Source: an uncultured Lachnospiraceae bacterium (GTDB taxonomy: Bacteria; Bacillota; Clostridia; Lachnospirales; Lachnospiraceae). Taken from it: DNA of 64,000 nucleotides. Below are positions 1 to 8,897 of the stretch, piece by piece (position 1 is the first letter of the stretch; every line of letters begins with the position of its first letter). The DNA is taken from NCBI GenBank assembly GCA_934351925.1, contig CAKRJT010000011.1:1-64000 (forward strand), in the 5' to 3' direction. A model generated the notes under the pieces. It had not been told where the DNA came from, did not search any database, and was given only the letters and a program-made list of their open reading frames with translations. The position numbers and the translations under genes are program-made.

Positions 1-300
1 AAGGAGCTTGATGTACTTGAGAACTCCATAGACGATATGATAGAGCTTTTGAATGATGGAGGAAGATTGAGCATTATAACCTTTCATTCACTTGAGGACA
101 GGATAGTCAAGAATGGCTTTAAGAAGAATGTTGATGTATGTACCTGCCCGCCGAATTTCCCGGTATGTGTCTGCGGGAATAAGCCGAAGGGGATTATTGT
201 TACAAGAAAACCTATTGTACCAACTGACGAGGAACTCAAGATAAATAAGAGGGCTAAGAGCTCCAAACTGAGAGTTTTTGAGAGAAGGCGGGAGGACTAA
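1..300 (+). CDS. rsmH: 16S rRNA m4C1402 methyltransferase RsmH (MraW), C-terminal part
   Basis: This is the C-terminal ~100 codons of RsmH, the SAM-dependent enzyme that N4-methylates C1402 of 16S rRNA; the gene begins upstream of the window, so base 1 is a truncation and not a start. The frame is open from base 1 to the TAA at 298-300. Family hallmarks are the GGRLSIITFHSLEDRIVK block, the Cys-containing CTCPP...CVCG stretch, and the basic tail ending in SSKLRVFERR. RsmH opens the division/cell-wall cluster in most Firmicutes, and ftsL starts on the next base, indicating one transcript. Confidence 0.96.
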   Translation, partial: KELDVLENSIDDMIELLNDGGRLSIITFHSLEDRIVKNGFKKNVDVCTCPPNFPVCVCGNKPKGIIVTRKPIVPTDEELKINKRAKSSKLRVFERRRED

Positions 301-795
301 ATGGCAGATATAAGGAAAAATAAGAATTCATACAGGACAGTGTATATTAACGATAACCTCGCACGCAGGCAGGAATATGTAGAGACGACTTCGCCGAAAA
401 GGCAGGAGGTTGTCATAGAACAGCCTGAGCACAGAACTTCACATGAGGCACATCAGAGCACGGCGCGTGGACTCAGGTCGAGCTTCGGCGTTGCGTTTAC
501 GCTGGTTATGGCGGCGGCTATGGCGGCTATTTTTATTGTGCTTGCCAGATACATATCACTTAATGTAGCTATGACGCAGAAGTCAAAGCAGGTTTCCAAT
601 CTTAGAAAAGAACTTTCGACCATAACCATGGAGAATGATAATATGGAGATGGCGATAAATTCATCCATCGATTATGATTACATATATAAGGTGGCTACGG
701 AGGAGCTCGGAATGGTGTATGCATCGCAGAATCAGATTGTGACATACGACAGTGAGGACAGTGAGTATGTTGTCCAGTACAAGGATGTGGAGTAA
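301..795 (+). CDS. ftsL: FtsL-like septum formation protein
   Basis: A 164-residue bitopic protein in the ftsL position, directly abutting the rsmH stop codon (TAA then ATG), which suggests translational coupling. A basic, charged cytoplasmic region of about 60 residues is followed by one membrane segment at about 62-83, then a short periplasm-side coiled coil with heptad-like spacing (about 90-118) and a C-terminal acidic tail. FtsL pairs with DivIB and DivIC to recruit the septal transpeptidase; sequence conservation in the family is low, so the call rests on topology, length and position between rsmH and a penicillin-binding protein. The cytoplasmic region is longer than in typical FtsL. 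Confidence 0.8.
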   Translation: MADIRKNKNSYRTVYINDNLARRQEYVETTSPKRQEVVIEQPEHRTSHEAHQSTARGLRSSFGVAFTLVMAAAMAAIFIVLARYISLNVAMTQKSKQVSNLRKELSTITMENDNMEMAINSSIDYDYIYKVATEELGMVYASQNQIVTYDSEDSEYVVQYKDVE

Positions 796-803
796 ATACA
801 GTT

Positions 804-2960
804 ATGAATAATGACAGAACACGGCAGCCGGAGGAAAATAAATCCGGTAAGAAGGAATATGCTTTTGTTCAGAAGATAAAAACAAGGAAATTGCGGCGGA
901 AGATGAAGATAAAACTGCTGATAATGGCAGTTCTCGTTGTGATTGCCTTGTTTTTGCTTGTAATCGTCATGGTGAACATAAGCCGTGACAGCAAGGACAA
1001 ATACTCGAAAAAGGTTTTCGATAACCTCAAGTATAAGAATACCACCATTCTTGCAAAAAGGGGTGACATAACAGACCGGACCGGAACTGTGCTTGCGTAT
1101 TCACAGAAGGTCTATAACCTTATACTTGATCCTAACAGCTATTGGCAGGAAAAGACAGACAGGGAGGCGAACGTTGACCTGCTTGTGAACACGTTAGGAC
1201 TGGACAGGCAGGAGCTTTTAGATACCTTTAACAGCTATCAGGATGAAAATTGTGCTTATAAGAGGATAGTAAGATATCTGACCTACGATCAGGTGACTGA
1301 CTACAAGGCGGCGAAGGAGGCTGACTCTAATAAGTATACGGCATCGTGGCTTGAGGAGGAGTATATAAGAACCTATCCGTACAATTCGATGCTTGCATCG
1401 GTGTTAGGCTATGCTACGGAATCAACGGGTGTCATAGGGATAGAGAATTATTACAACTCATATCTTACCGGAACGAACGGAAGGGAGTATGGATACGTCG
1501 GAGAGGATTCTGACATTGAGACCACAATAAAACCTGCCATAAACGGCGATACTGTGGTTCTCACGATTAATAACAACATACAGAGAATAGTTGAAAATAA
1601 GATAAGGGAATTCAACGAGGCATACGGTTCGAAGCATACTTCGGTTATGATAATGGACCCGAATAACGGGCAGGTGCTTTCGATGGCGCAGTATCCGACC
1701 TTTGACCTTAACAATCCGAGTGATCTGTCAGCGTATTACACGCAGGAGGAGCTGTCTCAGATGGACAATGACCAGACTGTCGATGCGCTCTACGATGTCT
1801 GGAACAACTTCTGCGTATCGACAATATATGAGCCGGGTTCCGTATTTAAGGCATTTACCATAGCCAGCGGAATTGAGGAGGGTATCCTTGACGGCACTGA
1901 GGAATATTACTGTGATGGACATGAGGTTGTCATGGGAACGAAGATCAGTTGTGCACATCCTGAGGGACACGGCTTATTGACGGTGAGCCAGGCACTTGAG
2001 GAGTCCTGCAACGATGCTCTCATGCAGATGGCGGCAGGCATAGGAAAGGATATTTTCTATGATTATGTGAGCAGGTTTAATTTCGGGGCAAAGACGGGCG
2101 TTGATCTTCCGGCAGAGGAGTACGGTCTGGTCATCAGGAAGGATCTGGTGACGGACATTGACCTTGCAACCAACAGCTTCGGGCAGAACTTAAATGTCAC
2201 GATGGTTCAGGAGATGGCGGCATTCTGTTCACTTATAAATGGCGGAAATTACTATCAGCCGCATCTTGTAAAACAGATAAAGAGTGCAGGCGGGGAGGTG
2301 CTTGTGGAGAATGACAGCCTGCTGGTAAGAAAGACAGTGTCGGAGGAGACTTCACAGATATTGAGAGGTTATTTGAAGAATGTCGTTGATTACGGAACCG
2401 GCGGCTACTTAAAGATTGCAGGCTACAGCGTAGGAGGAAAGACGGGAGCTGCCGAGAAACAGCCTCGAGATAAGCAGCACTATGTAACTTCATTTATAGG
2501 TTTTATGCCTGTTGAGGATCCACAGGTGGTGTTCTATGTAGTGCTTGATGAGGCCCAGGTTGAAGATTTTGATACCTCGAGAGCGGCTCAGGAGCTTGCA
2601 AGGGATATCATGATAGATTTGATACCATATCTTGAGATATATCCTGTGGATGAGTCCTACGAGATAAATGTCGGCGGACTTCCGACACAACCACAGCCAC
2701 AGCCTGAGACGACGGTTGAATATGTGACTGACGAAAACGGTGAGACGGTGACGGACGCTGAGGGAAATCCTGAGACGGTTGAGCCGTCAACGTCTGAGGA
2801 GACCACAGAGACGACTGAGGCTGCTGCGGAGACGGCAGAAACGGAAGGTACCGTGGAAAATACTGAGACGGCAGAGGCGGAGACGGCCACTGACGGTGCA
2901 GCCGAGACCTCGGGTGAGGATGCGACGGAACAGGTAGTGATTGACACTACCGGACAATAG
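804..2960 (+). CDS. Class B penicillin-binding protein (FtsI/PBP2 family) with Thr/Glu-rich C-terminal tail
   Basis: A 718-residue DD-transpeptidase that cross-links peptidoglycan outside the membrane, in the position of the septal PBP. It has a basic cytoplasmic N-terminus, one membrane anchor (about 36-58), a PBP dimer/pedestal domain, and a transpeptidase domain with all three active-site motifs: SVFK (nucleophile Ser346, Lys349), SCN (Ser401) and KTG (Lys546). There is no PASTA domain. Instead residues from about 627 to the end form a low-complexity tail very rich in Thr, Glu and Ala, which would lie outside the membrane. The GGAG overlapping the ftsL stop serves this ATG. A second PBP follows after 102 bp; one is probably FtsI/PbpB-like and the other SpoVD-like, but which is which cannot be settled from sequence alone. 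Confidence 0.93.
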   Translation: MNNDRTRQPEENKSGKKEYAFVQKIKTRKLRRKMKIKLLIMAVLVVIALFLLVIVMVNISRDSKDKYSKKVFDNLKYKNTTILAKRGDITDRTGTVLAYSQKVYNLILDPNSYWQEKTDREANVDLLVNTLGLDRQELLDTFNSYQDENCAYKRIVRYLTYDQVTDYKAAKEADSNKYTASWLEEEYIRTYPYNSMLASVLGYATESTGVIGIENYYNSYLTGTNGREYGYVGEDSDIETTIKPAINGDTVVLTINNNIQRIVENKIREFNEAYGSKHTSVMIMDPNNGQVLSMAQYPTFDLNNPSDLSAYYTQEELSQMDNDQTVDALYDVWNNFCVSTIYEPGSVFKAFTIASGIEEGILDGTEEYYCDGHEVVMGTKISCAHPEGHGLLTVSQALEESCNDALMQMAAGIGKDIFYDYVSRFNFGAKTGVDLPAEEYGLVIRKDLVTDIDLATNSFGQNLNVTMVQEMAAFCSLINGGNYYQPHLVKQIKSAGGEVLVENDSLLVRKTVSEETSQILRGYLKNVVDYGTGGYLKIAGYSVGGKTGAAEKQPRDKQHYVTSFIGFMPVEDPQVVFYVVLDEAQVEDFDTSRAAQELARDIMIDLIPYLEIYPVDESYEINVGGLPTQPQPQPETTVEYVTDENGETVTDAEGNPETVEPSTSEETTETTEAAAETAETEGTVENTETAEAETATDGAAETSGEDATEQVVIDTTGQ

Positions 2961-3062
2961 CAGGAAGCTTATATAATGTAATATCAAGGAAACCTTCATA
3001 ATAAAATGTAGTACCGACGGCTTTCGCGGCAGATTATAGAAATTTATTATGGAGGTTTTTTT

Positions 3063-4874
3063 ATGGAGAACCGCAGAAATATCGGCAGAATGAAGCGTAA
3101 GCTTATGCTTGGCGTGACTCTTATGACGGTGCTTGTAATACTGCTGCTTGTAAGACTTGCCGTCATCATGCTTGTTGAGTCTGAATATTACGGACAGAGG
3201 GCAAAGGAACTGCATGAGAGGGAGAGAACAATAAAGGCAGCCAGAGGCAGGATAATCTCAGGGGATGGAACGGTTCTCGCTTCAAATAAGACGGTGTGTA
3301 CGATTTCGGTTGTCCACGCACAGCTTACGGATCCGGAAATGGTGATTGATGTTCTGTCGGCAGAGCTTGGCATGGACAGGGAGAAGGTCGCAAAGAGTGT
3401 GAATAAGGTGTCCTCGATGGAGCGCATCAAGACCAACGTGACAAAGGAGACCGGAGACGCGATAAGGGAATATGGGCTTGACGGCGTCAAGGTTGATGAG
3501 GACAGCAGAAGATATTATCCGTTTGGAAATCTTGCATCGAAGGTGATTGGATTTACAGGAAGCGATAATCAGGGAATTATAGGCCTTGAGGTGCGCTATG
3601 AGGAGGAACTTGCCGGAGAGGCAGGCCGGATACTCACTATGACGGATGCAGGAGGAATTGAACTTAAGGAGGAGGGCGAGAGCAGAATTGAGCCGGTAAA
3701 CGGCGATGATTTGATCATAAGTCTTGATTACAATATACAGACCTATGCACAGCAGGCGGCATACAAAGCATATGAAGCCAAGCAGGCGAAGAGGGTGTCC
3801 ATAATAGTTATGAACCCGCAGGACGGGAGAATATATGCTATGGTAAACGTGCCGGAGTACAATCTTAATGCGCCCTACACACTCACGGAGGAATACAGCT
3901 ATATGACCGTGACGGAGAAAAAGGACGACGGTGAGAACGTGACCAGAATCATATCGAAGGATGAACTTACAGGCGAACAGAAAATGGACTTGTTAAACAC
4001 CATGTGGCGCAATTTCTGTATAAATGACACTTACGAGCCGGGCTCGACCTTCAAGATGATCACAGCCACGGCGGCACTCGAGAAGGGCGTTGTGGGCTTG
4101 AATGACACCTTCTATTGTAAGGGAAGCCTTACGATAGGCGGGCGCACCATAAGATGCCATAAGACCTCGGGACATGGTTCGCAGACCTTTGCGGAAACGC
4201 TTATGAATTCCTGCAACCCTGCATTCATTACCTGGGGCAGCAGAGTCGGGGCAGAGGATTTTTTCGCATATATGAAAAAATTGGGGCTGCTTGACAGGAC
4301 GGGAGTTGACCTGCCGGGAGAGGCGGGCACAATTATCCACAAACTGGAGAATGTAGGCGAGGTGGAGCTTGCGACGATGAGCTTCGGACAGTCATTCCAG
4401 ATAACACCGCTGCAGCTTTTGAGGGCGGCGAGTGCCATAATAAACGGCGGAACACTTATCACCCCGCATTTTGCGGTGAGAACGGTCAATGAGGCTGGTG
4501 AGACGACAAAAGTATTCGAGTATGAAACGGTTGAGAATGTCGTATCAAAGGAGACCAGCGGGCTTATGAAGCAGCTCCTTGAGAAGGTTGTGTCCGAGGG
4601 CGGAGGAAAGCGGTGTTACATAGAAGGCTTCAGAATTGGCGGGAAAACGGCTACTTCACAGAAGCTCCCGAGAGGTTCCGGCAAATATATAGCTTCTTTT
4701 ATCGGCTTTGCCCCGGCAGACGATCCACAGGTTATTGCCATGTGCATTATCGACGAACCGCAGGGAATATATTATGGCGGAACGATAGCTGCGCCGGTCA
4801 TAAGGGAGGTGTTCGAGAATATACTGCCATACCTTGGCATTGAACAGGAAGTGGTTGAATTTTCCAATGATTAG
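3063..4874 (+). CDS. Second class B penicillin-binding protein (FtsI/SpoVD family), KTA variant
   Basis: A 603-residue transpeptidase with an N-terminal membrane anchor (about 13-37), a PBP dimerisation region and a transpeptidase domain. Motif 1 is STFK (Ser328, Lys331) and motif 2 is SCN (Ser383). Motif 3 reads KTA (Lys528-Thr529-Ala530) where most class B enzymes have KTG or KSG. The ATG follows TATGGAGG with a T-rich spacer. Lying next to the preceding PBP and upstream of murD, it fits the pbpB/spoVD pair of sporulating Firmicutes, so it may build either septal or spore cortex peptidoglycan. The 102-bp gap before it shows no clear promoter. Confidence 0.92.
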   Translation: MENRRNIGRMKRKLMLGVTLMTVLVILLLVRLAVIMLVESEYYGQRAKELHERERTIKAARGRIISGDGTVLASNKTVCTISVVHAQLTDPEMVIDVLSAELGMDREKVAKSVNKVSSMERIKTNVTKETGDAIREYGLDGVKVDEDSRRYYPFGNLASKVIGFTGSDNQGIIGLEVRYEEELAGEAGRILTMTDAGGIELKEEGESRIEPVNGDDLIISLDYNIQTYAQQAAYKAYEAKQAKRVSIIVMNPQDGRIYAMVNVPEYNLNAPYTLTEEYSYMTVTEKKDDGENVTRIISKDELTGEQKMDLLNTMWRNFCINDTYEPGSTFKMITATAALEKGVVGLNDTFYCKGSLTIGGRTIRCHKTSGHGSQTFAETLMNSCNPAFITWGSRVGAEDFFAYMKKLGLLDRTGVDLPGEAGTIIHKLENVGEVELATMSFGQSFQITPLQLLRAASAIINGGTLITPHFAVRTVNEAGETTKVFEYETVENVVSKETSGLMKQLLEKVVSEGGGKRCYIEGFRIGGKTATSQKLPRGSGKYIASFIGFAPADDPQVIAMCIIDEPQGIYYGGTIAAPVIREVFENILPYLGIEQEVVEFSND

Positions 4875-4962
4875 GGATAATATGATGTTAATGCAAAAAA
4901 ATGTATGACTATAACTCAGAAATAAATAAAGCTGAACAGGCAAAAGTATAGGAGACAGAGAG

Positions 4963-6318
4963 ATGGATTTAGATGGAAAAAAAGTAATAGTTGTAGGTAC
5001 GGGAATAAGCGGCATCGGTGCTATAAAACTTCTGTGTGAGGCAGGAGCCGTTCCGGTGTTATATGATGGCAATGATAAACTTGATAAACAGGAGATAAAA
5101 TCAAAATTTTCCGAAGGAGCAGAAGCGGATATTGTTCTCGGTGAGCTTCCGGAGGAGCTTTTAAGGAGTGCCGACCTTGCAGTTATAAGTCCCGGTGTTC
5201 CGATAGACAGTCCGGTTGTTCTCAAATTTAATGAGGCAGGAGTGCCGGTATGGGGTGAGATTGAGCTTGCATATAATTATGAGAAGGGTGTGGTTGCGGC
5301 TATCACGGGTACTAACGGCAAGACTACTACTACGACACTTGTGGGCGAGATAATAAAGGCATGGGGAAAGGAGACATTTGTCGTAGGAAATATAGGCAAC
5401 TCATATACAGGCGAGGTACTGAAAACGAACAGTGAGTCAGTGACCGTAGCTGAGATATCAAGCTTCCAGCTTGAGACGGTGCACGAGTTCAGGCCTAAGG
5501 TAAGTGCGATACTCAATATAACACCAGACCATCTTAACAGGCATTACACTATGGAAAACTATGCGGCAGTCAAGGAGAAAATTGCTGCCAACCAGACCAA
5601 GGCTGATTACATTGTGCTTAACTATGACGATGAAGTATTAAGAAAGTTTGGCGGTGAGACTACAGCTACACCGGTCTATTTTTCGAGAAAACAGAAAGTG
5701 AGCCACGGAACCTACCTTGAGGGTACCATGATAAAATACACGGACGGCAATGTGACCACAGATGTGATTGATGTCAGGGATATGCTTCTTTTTGGAGCAC
5801 ATAACCATGAAAATGTCATGGCGGCGGCAGCTATCTGCATACAGATGGGCGTTCCGGTTGACATTATCGCTGAGACGATTAGAAACTTTAAGGCGGTCGA
5901 ACACCGCATCGAGTATGTCCGCACGCTTGACGGCGTAGAATATTATAATGACTCTAAGGGAACGAACCCTGATTCCACCATAAAGGCTATAGAGGCGATG
6001 CCTAAAAAGACTATACTCATAGCCGGCGGTTATGACAAGCACTCGGAGTTTGACGAGATGATAAAGAGCTTTGGCGATACGATAATTGAACTCGTACTGC
6101 TCGGCGTGACGAAGGATAAGATAGCTGCTGCGGCGAGGGCACAGGGATTTGAGAATATACGCTTTGTCGAGAGTCTGAAGGAAGCTGTCGAAGTGTGCCA
6201 TGAGAATGCTAAGGAGGGACAGATAGTGCTTCTTTCGCCTGCGTGTGCGAGCTGGGATATGTTCAAGAGCTATGAGGAGCGGGGAAAATTATTCAAGCAG
6301 TATGTAAATGAATTGTAG
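4963..6318 (+). CDS. murD: UDP-N-acetylmuramoylalanine--D-glutamate ligase
   Basis: A 451-residue cytoplasmic Mur ligase that adds D-Glu to UDP-MurNAc-L-Ala using ATP. The N-terminal Rossmann-like domain begins with a GTGISGIGA motif, the central ATPase domain carries GTNGKTTTT (Gly116 onward), followed by EISSFQLE and the NITPDHLNRH block typical of MurD, and the C-terminal domain has YYNDSKGTNPDST and LLSPACASWDMF. Length matches the family. The start follows a GGAGACAGAGAG ribosome-binding region. mraY normally sits between spoVD and murD but is not present in the 88-bp gap upstream. Confidence 0.98.
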   Translation: MDLDGKKVIVVGTGISGIGAIKLLCEAGAVPVLYDGNDKLDKQEIKSKFSEGAEADIVLGELPEELLRSADLAVISPGVPIDSPVVLKFNEAGVPVWGEIELAYNYEKGVVAAITGTNGKTTTTTLVGEIIKAWGKETFVVGNIGNSYTGEVLKTNSESVTVAEISSFQLETVHEFRPKVSAILNITPDHLNRHYTMENYAAVKEKIAANQTKADYIVLNYDDEVLRKFGGETTATPVYFSRKQKVSHGTYLEGTMIKYTDGNVTTDVIDVRDMLLFGAHNHENVMAAAAICIQMGVPVDIIAETIRNFKAVEHRIEYVRTLDGVEYYNDSKGTNPDSTIKAIEAMPKKTILIAGGYDKHSEFDEMIKSFGDTIIELVLLGVTKDKIAAAARAQGFENIRFVESLKEAVEVCHENAKEGQIVLLSPACASWDMFKSYEERGKLFKQYVNEL

Positions 6319-6335
6319 AGCATGGAGGAATGCCG

Positions 6336-7505
6336 ATGGCAAAGCATCGAGGAAAAACCAAATATTTTGATTATTCTTTACTGGTGATAATACTGTTCTT
6401 GGTGTGCTTTGGGCTGGTGATGGTGTACTCAACCAGTTATTACAGCGGAATGAGGCTGAAGAATCCTGATCCGGCATTCTACCTGAAGAAACAGCTCAAA
6501 TCTACGGCACTGGGTATGGCGGCATTTGTTTTCTGCATATTTTTTGACTATAAATATTATTATAGGCTGGCTCCGTTCATATACGGTGGAGCCGTTTTGT
6601 CGATACTTCTCATACTCACGCCGCTCGGAGTTGAGATAAACCATGCGAGAAGATGGATAAATGTCGGGTTTGGTACTATACAGCCTGCCGAGATATGCAA
6701 GCTGGCGGTTATTATCAGTGTGTCCGCTTATATCATATATGTCGGCAAGGCGATTGATAAATGGCGGAACCTGTTCATGACCGGCATAATCACGATTATC
6801 CCGACAGGCATGATTCTTGTGATAACGAAAAACCTAAGCTCGGCGATAATCGTGTTCGGAATAGGCTTTGTCATCTATTTTGTGGCGACAAAAAGATATT
6901 GGCCGTTTGTCGTGATGGCGGCACTCGGCGCGGCGGCGGTGACTGCATTTATGCTTTATGTTCATTACTATGTCGACCCGGTGACGGCAGGAGTCGAGAT
7001 TGATGAGGATACGGGATTCCGTATGATGCGCGTGCTGGCATGGAGACATCCTGAGGAGTACGCCTCGGGAAAGGGCTACCAGACCTTACAGGCATTGTAT
7101 GCGCTCGGTTCGGGAGGATTCTTCGGAAAAGGACTCGGACAGAGTATACAGAAGCTGGGTTTCATACCGGAGGCACAGAACGATATGATTTTTTCGGTTG
7201 TGTGTGAGGAGCTCGGACTCTTTGGCGGAATATGCCTTATACTTCTTTTTGTGATGATGATATGGCGTTTTGTTGTTATCGCGCTTCATTCGCCGGATAT
7301 GTATGGCTTTCTGCTTGTAGCCGGAGTTACGGCGCACATCGCAATACAGGTCATACTAAACATCGCGGTTGTCACGAATGTCATTCCGAACACGGGAATT
7401 ACGCTTCCGTTTATCAGCTATGGAGGAACCTCGGTAATGTTTCTGCTTGCCGAGATGGGGATTGTGCTCAATGTGTCAAGACACATAAAGTACCGGCATG
7501 ACTAA
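6336..7505 (+). CDS. ftsW: FtsW/SpoVE/RodA-family peptidoglycan polymerase
   Basis: A 389-residue polytopic SEDS protein, the glycosyltransferase that polymerises lipid II and works with a class B PBP. It has about ten membrane helices and the family signatures DYSLL, VMVYSTS, PAEICKLAVI, GFIPEAQNDMIFSV and the C-terminal PFISYGGTS. Two in-frame ATGs exist at 6330 and 6336. GGAGG at 6324-6328 is too close to the first and ideally spaced (7 nt) for the second, so 6336 was chosen. Position after murD fits FtsW; SpoVE is an equally close paralogue in spore formers. murG, which often follows, is absent. Confidence 0.95.
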   Translation: MAKHRGKTKYFDYSLLVIILFLVCFGLVMVYSTSYYSGMRLKNPDPAFYLKKQLKSTALGMAAFVFCIFFDYKYYYRLAPFIYGGAVLSILLILTPLGVEINHARRWINVGFGTIQPAEICKLAVIISVSAYIIYVGKAIDKWRNLFMTGIITIIPTGMILVITKNLSSAIIVFGIGFVIYFVATKRYWPFVVMAALGAAAVTAFMLYVHYYVDPVTAGVEIDEDTGFRMMRVLAWRHPEEYASGKGYQTLQALYALGSGGFFGKGLGQSIQKLGFIPEAQNDMIFSVVCEELGLFGGICLILLFVMMIWRFVVIALHSPDMYGFLLVAGVTAHIAIQVILNIAVVTNVIPNTGITLPFISYGGTSVMFLLAEMGIVLNVSRHIKYRHD

Positions 7506-7610
7506 GGAACATGCGGAGACTTACGGGTAACGGATACCGTCCGGACGATATATTCATCTTTTGGCTGTTCCTGCATATAATAATTTGTATACCTGTAATG
7601 GGGGGATTGT

Positions 7611-8882
7611 ATGCAGGACAACGAAAATGCTGTGGTTGTATACCCGTGCAGCAGGCTTGCAGGAGAGATAGAGCTTCAGGGCTCGAAAAATTCAGTGCTT
7701 CCGATTATGGCAGCGGCACTTTTAAAGAAAGGAATAACTGTACTTGAAAACTGCCCTGACATAGCGGATGTTCATGCAATGGCAGGACTTTTGGAACTGT
7801 GTGGATGTTGTGTGGAATATACTGACCATGTAATGAGGATTGATGCGTCAGATGCGTCAAACGGAATACTTGACAGTGAGTACAGTTCAAAGATGCGCGC
7901 GTCAATTATCCTTATGGGCGGCTGCCTTGGACGTTTTGGAAGGTTCGTGATGCCGCCGCCCGGAGGCTGTGCCATAGGAAAGCGGCCGGTGGATTTCCAT
8001 GTGCATGCCATGAGAAGTCTGGGGGCACATGTTATAAGCGAGGAAGGCGGAATTGACGCCGAGGCTGGGGAAGGGCTTACAGGCTGTGATATAAGACTGC
8101 CGTTTCCAAGTGTGGGCGCGACGCAGAATATTCTGATAGCAGCCATGCGTGCCCGTGGTGCAACGAAAATATATAATGCGTCACTCGAGCCTGAGATATG
8201 GGATTTATGTAATTATCTCAGAAAACTGGGTGCGGATATAAAAGGGGAGAAAACAGGCAGCATCACGATTATTCCCCCTGACAAAATATGCAGCGATTAT
8301 GTTCGTTATACCATCCCGGCGGACAGAATAGTAGCGGGAACCATTCTTGCGGCTGTGGCAGGCTGTACGGGAAATGTATATATACCGAATGTTGAGTGCG
8401 ACAGGATAAAGAGCGTTATGAAGTATTTAGGAGCTCATCAGGCTTCAGCCGGCAGCGGCGTTGTGCTGAACACTGACAGAAGAAAACGGCTGGAGTGTGT
8501 GATATCCACGGGACCGTTTCCGGAATTCCCGACAGATATGCAGTCTATATTCCTATCGCTTATGGCGGTGTCCGGAAGCTTCTGCATCATGGAAGAGAAT
8601 GTTTTTGATACCAGATTTAACACGGCATATGAGCTGAATAAGCTTGGAGCTGATATAAGGCTTGAGGGAAAACTTGCCTATGTATACGGGCGCAGACAGC
8701 TTTGCGGAGGAACGGTGACGGCGGGTGACCTAAGAGGGGGAGCGGCACTTGTACTTGCAGGCCTGTTTGCTGCTGAGCCTGTGACGGTCAGAGGCTTTGA
8801 GTATGTACAAAGAGGTTACGAGAACCTGCCGGAAAATCTGTGCAGGCTCGGGGCAGAGATAACAGAATGTGGTATAGTGTAA
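7611..8882 (+). CDS. murA: UDP-N-acetylglucosamine 1-carboxyvinyltransferase
   Basis: A 423-residue EPSP-synthase-fold enzyme that transfers enolpyruvate from PEP to UDP-GlcNAc, the first committed step of peptidoglycan synthesis. It shows the N-terminal LQGSKNSVLPIMAA substrate loop, the PEP-attacking Cys120 in PPPGGCAIG (the Cys is the fosfomycin target in this family), and the PTDMQSIF and RGFEYVQRGYE C-terminal blocks. A GGGGGG-ATTGT-ATG start context supports 7611. The domain order and length are normal. Within a division cluster this copy probably feeds septal wall synthesis; Firmicutes often carry two murA genes. Confidence 0.97.
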   Translation: MQDNENAVVVYPCSRLAGEIELQGSKNSVLPIMAAALLKKGITVLENCPDIADVHAMAGLLELCGCCVEYTDHVMRIDASDASNGILDSEYSSKMRASIILMGGCLGRFGRFVMPPPGGCAIGKRPVDFHVHAMRSLGAHVISEEGGIDAEAGEGLTGCDIRLPFPSVGATQNILIAAMRARGATKIYNASLEPEIWDLCNYLRKLGADIKGEKTGSITIIPPDKICSDYVRYTIPADRIVAGTILAAVAGCTGNVYIPNVECDRIKSVMKYLGAHQASAGSGVVLNTDRRKRLECVISTGPFPEFPTDMQSIFLSLMAVSGSFCIMEENVFDTRFNTAYELNKLGADIRLEGKLAYVYGRRQLCGGTVTAGDLRGGAALVLAGLFAAEPVTVRGFEYVQRGYENLPENLCRLGAEITECGIV

Positions 8883-8897
8883 GGAGAAGGAAAGACA

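Noticed and set aside
2657..2947. Minus-strand frame of 96 codons opposite the PBP tail
   Set aside because: It is the mirror of a Thr/Glu-rich low-complexity coding stretch, giving Ser/Val repeats with no start context.
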